Assembly (NCBI GenBank): GCA_027062145.1
Contig: JAMOTX010000117.1
Coordinates: forward strand, 1-21,148
DNA length: 21,148 nt
DNA from: Candidatus Altimarinota bacterium
GTDB lineage: Bacteria; Patescibacteriota; Gracilibacteria; BD1-5; UBA6164
Direction: 5' to 3'
The notes under the pieces were generated by a model, which did no database searches, was not told the DNA's origin, and saw only the letters and a list, made by a program, of their open reading frames with translations. A program made the position numbers and the translations under genes. Positions 10,912 through 19,229 of the stretch are shown piece after piece. How positions within the stretch are numbered: position 1 is the stretch's first letter; every line of letters begins with the position of its first letter.

Positions 10912-12000
10912 ATGATTAAGTTAAAACTTATCTCAATATCATTAATAACAATCTTTTTATTATCAAGTTGTTTATTTGAAAAAGAACCTGATGTTTTATG
11001 AATATATGTAAATGAAAAAACACATATAGAAAATAATCCTATTGCTACAGACAAAGAGCAATCAAGAATAGATTTAGCTGATAGTGAAAAAAACAAGGAT
11101 ATAAATAAAATAAAATCTTATTTAAGAACATTTTGTTGAGTATATAAAAATGTTGATTCATTAGTTACATCAAATCATTTCTATAAATTAAAAACTATTG
11201 TTGATAGAATTGATTCTAAAGAATCAAAATTTATATATATTGAAATGCCTTCATATGTATTTGAAATGTGTAAGGATAAATCTCCTGAGTATATTGAAAC
11301 ATTAACTTTATATTTACAAACTAGTCTTGATGATTTGAATTGATTAAATTTAAAATTAAAAACTTGATATTTAACTAATTATATTGAGGAGTTAAATTTA
11401 GTTAATGAAGATGTTCCTTCAAATATAAAAGAAGCTACAAGTTTTAATAATTATTTTTTAGATAAAAACACTGCAACTTTAGAAGCTTTTTATTACCCAT
11501 ATTATCTAAAAGAAAAAAATAATATTAAATCATTTTTATCTAAACCTATATTTTCTCTTGAAAAAGATAATAAAAATAAAGAATTAGCATTAAGAAATTT
11601 AATTAAAAATCTTGATGATTTATGAATTGAATCAATTGATGAATTTAGATTGCTATTACTAAAAAATAATAATTTCAAAGATGAAAATGAATTAAAGGAA
11701 TCTATTAAAAAAGATTATTTAAATATAATCTCTAATAATAAAATATTATCAGAAAAATTAATTGACTTATCTGTTTTTAAAGGTTATATTAATAGTAGAG
11801 CTTATCAAAAATTATTAGATAATAATAATTTTAAAAATAATATTACTGAGTTCTGAAAAAAGATGTTAATCCTATCAATAGTTTGAAATGATTATGCAGA
11901 TGGTTTAAATGAAACATGGGCATGAAAACAATTTTTCTGAGATGAAAAAATCGGTAATTGAATTATTAGATTAAACTATATTTATATTCTTAGCTTATAA
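10912..12000 (+). CDS. Second lipoprotein of unknown function (362 aa)
   Basis: The signal sequence ends in LLSSC, placing the lipid-modified Cys at residue 20. The exported part is about 340 residues, charged and probably helical, with no motif I can name. Its composition and size resemble the preceding lipoprotein, and both may belong to one broad family, although I could not align them confidently by eye. The stop codon lies three bases before the start of the HxsA-like gene, so the two are very likely translated from the same message. All internal glycines that interrupt a standard-code reading are TGA. Confidence 0.78.
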
Positions 12001-12003
12001 AAT

Positions 12004-12222
12004 ATGAAAGCAAAAAAAAATCTTAAATCCTTTTTAAGAGAAGAAGATGGTAAAGCAATAAAAAAAAGTTTGTTAATTTCATCATTATGACTTGTTGTTT
12101 GATTTTGAATAACAAATAGTGCTGATGCACGGCATTCTAATTACAATAATCATAGTAGTGCTACTTGAGCAGCTAATCATTCTTCTACTCATAGTAGCCA
12201 TAATAATCATTCTTCTTATTAA
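12004..12222 (+). CDS. hxsA: HxsA-like His-Xaa-Ser repeat precursor peptide (72 aa)
   Basis: A small exported peptide that is probably the substrate of HxsB. The leader has the charged start SFLREEDGKAIKKS (residues 9-22), then a hydrophobic stretch (23-36) and a likely signal-peptidase site near ADA (40-42). The mature tail of about 30 residues is made almost only of His, Ser, Asn, Thr, Ala, Gly and Tyr. It has six His at 44, 50, 59, 63, 66 and 69. The last three are exactly three residues apart (HSS, HNN, HSS), the His-Xaa-Ser periodicity of the Hxs system, and the peptide ends in Tyr. Residue 43 is encoded by CGG, which may be Trp rather than Arg in Absconditabacterales. Canonical HxsA proteins are longer as I remember them, so this is a reduced version. 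It sits between a lipoprotein gene (3 bases) and a Cys-rich surface protein gene (14 bases). Confidence 0.75.
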
Positions 12223-12236
12223 TAATAATTTAAAAT

Positions 12237-14267
12237 ATGAAAAATATTAAAATTGTCTTACTTCTGTTAATTTTAATGATGCCTTTATCATTGTTTGCTA
12301 AAGGATATGATTGAGGATCTATAGTTAATTGGTCAGTTTCATCTTGAACAAAAAATTGTCCCTCATGAAAAGTTCTTTATTGACGTTATGATTATTCAGG
12401 ACAACCTAGATCTTGATCAGCTGTCTGTTATAGACCAGATAATACAGCTCCATCTATATCTATAGATACACATTGATATAATTTAAATACATGGACAAAT
12501 ACTGACAAAGTTACTGTTTCTGTAAGTATATCTGATAGTCAATCATGATTATGATCTATGTGGTATACTATAAATTGAGCTAGAACAAATACATCTTCAA
12601 GTTATTCTATAGACTTCACTAAAGAATGAACTTATTTAGTAAGATTATATGCTTATGATAAAGCTACTTTAAGCTCTTATAATTGAAGTAGTGTTACTGG
12701 TAATCTTTGATATAAAAGTATTGTTATAAAAATAGATAGATCAAAACCTGGTTTTTCAATAAGTCCAATTGTAAAGAATTTTACTGAAACCATTAAATGA
12801 TGGTTTGGTGTAAAACCAAAAATAGGATTTGAATTAAGTGATCTATATGAGGGAGCAAATATAAAAATTAAAAATTATGCATGTACTTTTTTACCAGAAC
12901 ATGCTAAATATTCATACCCAGTTGAAAATATATCATTATTTTGAACTGGTGTTACATGATCTTGTAATGCTTCATCATGATTAGACTGTACTGTTGATTC
13001 AAATTATAATCCTAATATGAATGACTGTAATTGGACATGTGATGATTGATATGTAAGTGATTGAGATTCATGTGTAATTGAACATATTACATTATCATGT
13101 AATAGTGGTTCTTTACAAATACCTGATTCAATATATGTATATAATGAACGTGAAATAGTTATTAATGATTGAGATTCATGAGATAATATATTTTGGAGTG
13201 AACCTTCTTGAGTTCCTAGAACTTGAATATATCAAGCAACCTATGACTTATCAGAACAAGATTATCTTCCTTGACTGAATTCATGTCAATATTCATGTTC
13301 AGATTGATTGCATAAAGAAATATCCTATTGATGAAAATGTATAAATGATGTTACTATAGTATGTTGTAATAAATGAGCTCTTTCATATATAGCTGATACA
13401 TGAGCCGCTATTGATTGTACATTAGATGAAAACAAAGATGATCCTAGGTGTGCATTTAATGATTTATGTAATTGATATATTAAAGATGTTTTATGAGATT
13501 GGAATATTTCAGAAGACAAATGGGAATTTGATGACTCAATGGGAAATTTATTTGACTCATCTCAAGCTGCTTGTGGTTATGAAGTATTACCTGATTCAGA
13601 TTGATTTGTATGTAATAATTATTATTCATTAACATGAAGTGAAGTTGACTCTACACGTGAATGTATTTTAACTGACACATGAGAGTGGTCAAATGATAAA
13701 AGAAATGATGATGAATGAAATAATAAATATGATTGTACTAACAAATCAAAACATTCTAAATATACTTCTAATTGATATGATAATAATTGTAGTTATGCAT
13801 GTGATGATTGATATTTTAAAGATGATAGTTCTTGAGATAGCCCAACATGAAAATGTGTAAAAGATATCGATTGAGAATGTTGAAGTGCAAATTGATTAAA
13901 TGCTGATGAGCAACCAGAAGATGATGATAGATTATGTGCAGCATGAGATTTTGATGAAAAACGTGACAAAGATGGAAAATTCAAATGGAAATGTGAATGA
14001 ACAACATGGCACTCAAAGGATGTTAATTGTGAATCTATTGAAAAAACAATTTCTTGTTGATCATCTGATTGAGAAACATTAGAGTCAAAACCAACTACAA
14101 ATCTTTGTAAATATGAAAGATCTATAAACTGGACAGATGAAAATGCTGATGATGGTACTTGGAACTGGACTTGTATTTCAGAAAATTGAAATAATGATAA
14201 AAATTGTAAAGCGTACAAACAAACATATTGTGAAGCTGATGGTGAAAATGAATGTACTGTTCAATAA
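12237..14267 (+). CDS. Cys-rich modular secreted surface protein (676 aa)
   Basis: The last gene of the operon encodes a protein with a signal peptide (hydrophobic core, cut after SLFA at residue 21). An Ig-like region follows (about residues 75-180) with DSQSGLGSMWYTI and VIKIDRSKPG. From about residue 235 on the protein is dominated by cysteines, about 34 in total, mostly paired. Three EGF-like or disulfide modules are visible: CNWTCDDGY at 264, CQYSCSDGL at 350 and CSYACDDGY at 518. The C-terminus holds two tandem copies of a CGS...LC...WxC...NC module (from 548 and from 607). The architecture is that of an extracellular adhesin or host-contact protein stabilised by disulfides. Being co-transcribed with the modification enzymes and the HxsA-like peptide suggests that it acts with them, as scaffold, anchor or second substrate. 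A hairpin terminator follows immediately. Confidence 0.8.
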
Positions 14268-14273
14268 TTAAAA

Positions 14274-14312
14274 GTAGAATGATTTGTATAATTAAATCAT
14301 TCTACATATTTT
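14274..14312 (+). terminator. Hairpin terminator at the end of the eight-gene operon
   Basis: GTAGAATGATTT (14274-14285) and its exact complement AAATCATTCTAC (14294-14305) form a 12-base-pair stem around an 8-base loop. They start seven bases after the stop codon and are followed by ATATTTT. The T tract is short, so some read-through into the next two genes is possible. Confidence 0.7.
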
Positions 14313-14336
14313 AAAATAATATATAATATATAATAT

Positions 14337-14840
14337 ATGTATAAAGAAATAATTAAAAAATCATTTATCTGAGGTTTAGTATTTGCTATAACTGCTTTTT
14401 GAGTAGTATATGCTGCTAATATAACTTCTGTTAAGACTCAATCTATTAATAGTTGAGATATTATGGGTAAAGGTTGGTTCCAAGATGTTAATGATTCTAT
14501 TGTCCCTAGTTGAGCTGTTATGGCTTTTAATAAATCATCATGCCCAACTGGTTGGAGTGAATATACTCCTGCATATGGTAGATTTATAAGATGAATAGAT
14601 AAATCATGAAATAATCAAGATCCTGATGGAGAAAGATCAACTTGAAATATTCAATCTGATATGATTAAATCTCATAGTCATACTACAACTATAATGATTT
14701 GAGATAATAGTGTAGACTGAGTAGATAGCACTACAACTAATAGTTGAGAACACCATAATGAATCTAGAGAAACAGCATCTACATGATGAGCTGAAACTAG
14801 ACCTGTTAATGTAGCTTTATTATATTGTGAAAAAAATTAA
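14337..14840 (+). CDS. Secreted phage tail-collar domain protein (167 aa)
   Basis: The N-terminus carries a basic start, a hydrophobic segment and VYAA, read as a signal peptide or anchor (residues 1-26). A linker ending in GKGWFQDVND (to about residue 53) joins it to a tail-collar-like domain. That domain begins SIVPSGAVMAFN, includes SSCPTGWSEYTPAYGRFIRG and SHSHT, and ends TGGAETRPVNVALLYC. This order (PxGW, GRF, HxH, ETRPxN, C-terminal YC) is that of short tail-fibre receptor-binding tips such as T4 gp12, where the HxH motif binds metal. As I recall, candidate-phyla bacteria often display such domains on their own surface proteins. It is not a prophage gene here: no other phage gene is present and it has its own signal. 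Its first 54 codons are almost identical to those of the next gene. A role in host-cell contact is inferred. Confidence 0.82.
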
Positions 14841-15026
14841 TAATTAATAATAATTAAAATATGACAAATTATAAAGAAACAATTAAAAAATCATTTATCT
14901 GAGGTTTAGTATTTGCTATAACTGCTTTTTGAGTAGTATATGCTGCTAATATAACTTCTGTTCAATCTCAAACTATTAATAGTTGAGATATTATGGGTAA
15001 AGGTTGGTTTCAAGATGTTAATGATT
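14340..15026 (+). repeat. Direct repeat of a secretion module (14340-14496 and 14870-15026)
   Basis: Two 157-base segments at the 5' ends of neighbouring genes differ at only six positions by my count, including a run of roughly 80 identical bases. They encode the signal segment and linker up to WFQDVND. After this point the two genes show no similarity. Confidence 0.9.
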
Positions 15027-15349
15027 TAGTTGATAAATATAGTACTTTTTGATGGAATATTGTATCAACTAGTGATAATAATGATTTTGATATCAATTGT
15101 GAACGGAGAGTTAAAATGGATAACAGCTATTATTATCCTAATAAAATATCAACAGATATATTAATTTGATTTGAAAATTTCTTAGGTTCACCTTCTGGTG
15201 ATTATACTACAACTAGTATTTTTGGCATAAAAAAAACATCTAAAGATAATTTTTATCACTATGAAGCAACAGCTAGAGTAGCAGATGGTTATGTGACTGA
15301 TAATAATTCAGATAATGCAGTTCAATTAATTGAAAAAAAATGTAATTAA
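14861..15349 (+). CDS. Secreted protein sharing its N-terminal module with the tail-collar protein (162 aa)
   Basis: Residues 1-55 repeat the signal segment and WFQDVND linker of the preceding protein, with only a few substitutions. The C-terminal 107 residues are unrelated to it and to any family I know. They contain two cysteines (in FDINCERR and at the end, KKC), probably a disulfide, and many aromatic and Asn/Asp residues consistent with a beta-rich extracellular domain. Codon 83 is CGG, the second of only two in-frame CGG codons in the window, so that residue could be Trp instead of Arg. The gene starts 20 bases after its neighbour's stop and is followed by a strong terminator. The product is presumably another surface-exposed tip carried on the same secretion module. 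Confidence 0.75.
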
Positions 15350-15352
15350 AAT

Positions 15353-15382
15353 AAAAAAACTACTCTAACGAGTAGTTTTTTT
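15353..15382. terminator. Bidirectional terminator between convergent units
   Basis: Seven A plus CTACTC, a TAAC loop, then GAGTAG plus seven T form a 13-base-pair hairpin with a T tract on each strand. It starts three bases after the stop of the plus-strand secreted protein gene. It also lies just beyond the end of the minus-strand batC/AbiE unit, so it can end both converging transcripts. Confidence 0.88.
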
Positions 15383-15395
15383 ATTATATATTTTT

Positions 15396-15449
15396 TTACC
15401 AATCCTTCTCCCCTCTATTAAATATCTCATCAAAGAGTGGATTATTATT
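15396..15449 (-). pseudogene. Second copy of the batC 3' end (remnant)
   Basis: Read on the minus strand this stretch encodes NNPLFDEIFNRGEKDW and a TAA stop. The intact batC-like gene ends with NNDPFFDDLFDRGEKDW and TAA (16749-16800). The DNA also aligns, with about eleven mismatches over 55 bases. The fragment has no start codon, and a TAA lies a short way upstream in its frame. It begins where abiEii ends, so the AbiE cassette is bracketed by two batC tails. Confidence 0.75.
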
Positions 15450-16120
15450 TAATTTTCAAAATTTATTTTAAACTCTAAAAGTGATATTAATTCCTTTATT
15501 AATTTTGTCTTTACAAAAGATTTATGTTTTTCATCTTTTAATACTTCTCATAGTCAGTCTAATATTTTATAATTAGTAGATAATCATTTTAGTTTAAGAA
15601 TTATTTGTTCAAATAATTCATTTTTTGTTTTTCATGTTCTTTCTATAATTATATCATCATTTATATCAAAATTATTTTTAAAGAAAAAATATACATCATA
15701 AATATCTCTATTTGTATTTCTTTCAGTTAATGCTACTAGTTTATTAGCAAAAATAGTACTTTTATCTTGAACTAAAATATTTGTTCCATAAAAATTTAGT
15801 GTTTCATATCAATTATTTTTCCATATTTTTCTATTAATATCTATTTTAATATTCATATCAGTAACTCAATATGATAATACAATATTAAATTTTCATTTTT
15901 TTACTTTTCAGTAGTTTCCTAAGATTTTATCTAATTTATCATCAATTATTTCATCACTTTTTATTAAATCAAAATCTAAATCAGTAGAAAATCTATCTAA
16001 TCAATGGAAAAAATAACATGCTGTTCATCATTTAAAAGCTAAATACTTTCATAATTCTCAGCTGAAAATATCTTGTAATATTTCATACATTTTTTGTCTA
16101 TGTAAATCTTTATTAAGCAT
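15449..16120 (-). CDS. abiEii: AbiEii-type nucleotidyltransferase toxin
   Basis: A 223-residue toxin of the AbiEii/AbiGii nucleotidyltransferase family. It carries the signature FKGGTACYFFHGLDRFSTDL (residues 29-48) extending into DLDF, with the GG of the nucleotide-binding turn (31-32) and the catalytic Asp pair (47, 49). The later acidic strand is MNIKIDINRK, and the conserved block ANKLVALTERNTNRDIYDVY completes the family pattern. Members inhibit growth, in studied cases by adding nucleotides to tRNA; some protect against phage. Both glycines of the KGG motif are TGA. The start overlaps the end of the antitoxin gene by eight bases, the normal arrangement for translational coupling. The small size fits the family, and all expected motifs are present, so the toxin is probably functional. 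Confidence 0.9.
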
Positions 16121-16673
16121 ATTTTTTTATTAATTTATTAACTTCTAAAATAACTCTTTTATTATATATTTCTGAAACCTCTTTTAATAATTCAAAATTA
16201 ACTCCTGATAAATCATCAAAATAATAATTTTTTGATAAATATATTCTATCACATATTGCTCTTTCTACAGTAGCAATAGTATAGTTTCAATTATGTACTA
16301 TTCATAATTGATTTAATAAAATAGAATCTTTTATTTTATTAAATTTAAAAATATTATTATCAATATTTTTTTCTAAAGTATCATCACTTATAAGAAAAAT
16401 AGTATCATAATATTGAAAAATAACTCATTTATCCTTTAATACAGTTTCAAGTGATATATATGATTTTTTTCTTATTTTACATGCTAATTCAAATATATTA
16501 TATTTTTTAAAAGAATATATACCATAAAAAATATTATTTAAAATACCCTTTTTTTTAGCTCTATACAAGAATAAATCTAAAGCTTTATCCGTATTAAAAT
16601 TTAAATAATTTTTTAAATTTTTCTTTCAAAAAACAGTTTGTCAACTATTATACAATTTTTCTATATTATTCAT
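16113..16673 (-). CDS. abiEi: AbiEi-type antitoxin and transcriptional regulator
   Basis: A 186-residue protein directly upstream of abiEii and overlapping it. The N-terminal part (ALDLFLYRAKKKGILNNIFY, followed by GIYSF) looks like the winged-helix DNA-binding domain of AbiEi. It is followed by FELACKIRKKSYISLETVL and by TVERAICDRIYLSKNYYFDD, which recall the C-terminal antitoxin domain. In studied systems AbiEi represses its own promoter by binding inverted repeats and counteracts the toxin without a stable complex (type IV behaviour). Here a well-formed promoter with a palindrome lies just upstream, which fits autoregulation. The gene is intact only in code 25, so the cassette is adapted to this host's code and has probably circulated within the same phylum. 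Confidence 0.85.
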
Positions 16674-16688
16674 GATTTACTTCTAATT

Positions 16689-16733
16689 ACTACATATTTG
16701 TAGTATTATATAGGAAATTACAATAAAAAGCAA
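16689..16733 (-). promoter_or_regulatory. Promoter and palindromic operator of the abiE pair
   Basis: On the minus strand TTGCTT (16728-16733) lies exactly 17 bases before TATAAT (16705-16710). Directly behind the -10 box is an inverted repeat, ACTACA-4 bases-TGTAGT (16689-16704), which would cover the transcription start. This is the expected position for an AbiEi repressor site. The start codon follows 15 bases downstream of the palindrome. Confidence 0.72.
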
Positions 16734-16748
16734 TTTTAAATACATTTT

Positions 16749-17303
16749 TTACCAATCCTTCTCTCCTCTATCAAACAAATCATCAAAAAATGGATCGTTA
16801 TTAACTCAGTTTGCATTATTGTAAAACTGTCTATTGTATTGTTCTTCTTGTTTTAAATCATCTAAATAACTATCTATTTGCTTTATTTCTTCAGTAGTTA
16901 ATTTCTTTTCAGTTCTTTTTTTAGTAGCTTCATCGCTACTACTTTTTTCTTTTTCTCATTCTCATCATTCACTGTTTTTATCTAGATTTCAGTTTTCATC
17001 CTTATTTGTATTTCAATCTTGATTTTTATCTTCTTGTTTTTTATCTTCTTGCTGTTTTTTTGTTTCTTCTTTTATATTATCTAATATTTCTTTTGTAATT
17101 TTATAGTTTTCTATAGCTTCTTCTGTACTATAATTATTTATTGATCAAGAATAACTAACTAAAGCTCAAGTATAATTTTTTAAATCAAATTGACTATTTC
17201 ATTTTTCGAATTTTTTGTATGCTGAAAAAATACTATAATTTGAAATTATAAGTATAAATATTATTAAAAATAATATAAAAATTATAGCTTTTTTATTTTT
17301 CAT
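16749..17303 (-). CDS. BatC-like TPR membrane protein, last gene of the Bat operon
   Basis: A 184-residue protein with one N-terminal membrane segment (residues 6-22). A TPR-like stretch follows (FDLKNYTGALVSYSGSI, about 38-54). Next is a long low-complexity region of Lys, Glu, Gln, Asp and Asn with KKQEDK-type repeats, and last a compact conserved tail ending DPFFDDLFDRGEKDW. In Bat operons this type of TPR protein is exported or membrane-bound and works with the VWA proteins BatA and BatB. The gene overlaps the end of batB by 22 bases. Its 3' end is present a second time, diverged, beyond the AbiE cassette, so the last codons may have been replaced by recombination. The conserved tail in both copies argues that the tail is functionally important. 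Confidence 0.72.
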
Positions 17304-18241
17304 AAAATCGATTCATTAATTAAAAATAGTGTAAAAAATAATATTGATATAAAAATAAAAAATCTTGTATAATCATATCTAAAGTTAATATTTTTTTCAA
17401 GTGATATATAATCAATTTCATTAGCTAAAAATTTATTTATAGATTTGAAATCTTTAAAATCATCAAAAGAATTAAAATTAAAATCATATTTGTTAGCAAA
17501 ATCTGATAATTTATCCTTATTTAGCTTAACTATAACATCTTCTCATCTATATTTTTTATAAATATCTCTTCAAAAAAAATCTTTTGCAACAGGTATCTTA
17601 GTTCATTGTTTAGTTCAAACTCAAACAATTAATATTTTTATATTATTCTTTTTAAAACTATCTAATAATTTATCTGAAACTTTAATATCATCTTCTCATC
17701 AATCAGTAAATATTACTGCTAATCATCAGTCTTTATCTGATTTAAAATAAGTATAAATACTATTTAAAACCTTAGATAGGTCAGTACCATTTTTACTAAT
17801 ATTCGAATTATTGATTCATTGCATAATAGTAGAAAAAACTCATAAATCATCAGTGAATGGAATAACTTCTAACGATTCTCATGCAAAAGCAATCAAACCA
17901 TATTTATTTAAAGTATTAGTGTTTATAAAATCATTTATTAATCATTTTACTCATTCTAATCTAGACACTCTTAAATCATCTTTTTTTATATCTTTTGCTA
18001 ACATACTTTTACTTATATCAACAGCAAATACTATTTTTGTTCACTCTACGTTATTTATTCAGTTTGTATATCATCACTTTATCTCAAATATATTTATAAT
18101 TAAAAATAGATAAGATATAACTAATAAAATAATAGATATTTTATTTTGTTTTTTAAATAAACTAAAAAACAAAAATCATCATATTAAAATTAATAATATG
18201 AAAACTATAAATGTAAAAAAATGTGTGTTTCAAAATAACAT
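17282..18241 (-). CDS. batB: BatB-like VWA-domain membrane protein
   Basis: A 319-residue protein with two N-terminal membrane segments, a von Willebrand factor A domain and a C-terminal membrane segment (about 292-308). The metal-binding MIDAS motif is FAVDISKSM (Asp75, Ser77, Ser79). It is followed by KNGTDLSKVL, which supplies the Thr, and IFTDGGED, which supplies the second Asp. LNKDKLSDFANKYDF is the usual BatB-type segment after the domain. The whole VWA fold faces the outside of the membrane. The gene lies one base behind batA and overlaps batC, so it is co-translated. The two VWA proteins in tandem with a MoxR ATPase resemble the aerotolerance operon, whose exact role is unsettled but is linked to envelope stress and assembly of extracytoplasmic complexes. 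Confidence 0.85.
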
Positions 18242-18242
18242 A

Positions 18243-19229
18243 TTAAATATTTTTTTTATTTTTTAAAAATATAAATCAAACAAATACCATAATCATAATA
18301 TAAATAAAAATACTATAAAACGTTTTATTTATTTGAATTTTATCTATTTCTATTTCTGTTTTTTCTATTTTTGATATTTCATCAAAAATGCTTTCAAATG
18401 TTTTTTTATCTTTCGCTCTAAAGTATTTTCAATTTGTCATTTCTGATATTGTTTTTAATGATACTTCATCTACTCACGATATTTTCATTTCTAATTTTCT
18501 TCAAAAATTATCTCTTAAAAATATAGAAGTTTCATTATCTGATCATATTCAAATAGTATATATTTTTATATCTTTATCTATCTCTTTTTGTAAATAATTA
18601 ATAGAAACTAAAGGATCTAATCACTTATTAGCCTCTCCATCAGTTAATAGTATAATAACCTTTTTTCTATCATCATCCTTAAATGAATCACCTGCATGAA
18701 GTAATGCATCTCATACCGCAGTTCCCTGCATATTTCTATTATTTTGATTTATTATATCTATATTTATATTTGATATAACATTTTTTATTATCTCATAATC
18801 AAAACTAAGAGGTATACTTGTAAATGTCTTTCAAGCAAAAACAATTATTCAAACTCTATCAGTTTCAATTTTTCATAAAAATCATTTTATAACATCTTTA
18901 GCAACTTCTAACCTATTAGGCTTTAAATCCTCAGCAATCATAGAATAAGAAACATCCAAAACTATCTGTATATCTATACCATTTTGTTTTTGTTTTTCTA
19001 TACTATTTTTTAATACTGGATTTGAAAAAATAATTACTGCAAAAATTAAAAACATTCAAATTAAAACTATATATAGTTTGAAATATAAACTATTATTTTT
19101 AAAAACTTTTTTTAAAATATTCACATCTCAAATTATTATATTTTTTGCACCAATAAAATATAATACTAATATGATAATCAATATTGGTATTAATAATAAA
19201 AGATATAATGGATTTAAAAATTCAAACAT
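18243..19229 (-). CDS. batA: BatA-like VWA-domain membrane protein
   Basis: A 328-residue protein starting FEFLNPLYLLLLIPILI, the typical BatA first segment (a short amphipathic start and membrane helix). A second membrane helix follows at about 52-69, then a VWA domain with MIDAS motif IVLDVSYSM (Asp92, Ser94, Ser96). The MIDAS set is completed by NMQGTAVGDAL and LLTDGEANKG, and a C-terminal membrane helix ends near FIFLKNKKNI. All metal-binding residues are present, so the domain should bind a divalent ion and a partner protein. The start codon directly abuts the stop of the upstream gene, and batB begins one base after its own stop. Confidence 0.87.

Noticed and set aside
13793..14218. A 141-codon open frame on the minus strand inside the Cys-rich protein gene
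   Set aside because: It lies antisense to a well-supported secreted protein with cysteine modules and has no recognisable motif; its openness follows from the codon use of the plus-strand gene.
14337..14840. Prophage remnant
   Set aside because: Only a tail-collar domain is present, fused to a signal module; no capsid, terminase, integrase or lysis gene is found.
14337..15349. Type IV pilins
   Set aside because: The N-termini lack the G-F-x-x-x-E prepilin cleavage motif and instead end in a VYA-A signal-peptidase-like site, despite the prepilin peptidase gene elsewhere in the window.
17811..18113. A 100-codon plus-strand open frame
   Set aside because: It is antisense to the VWA domain of batB, whose MIDAS motif is complete; it is a shadow frame.
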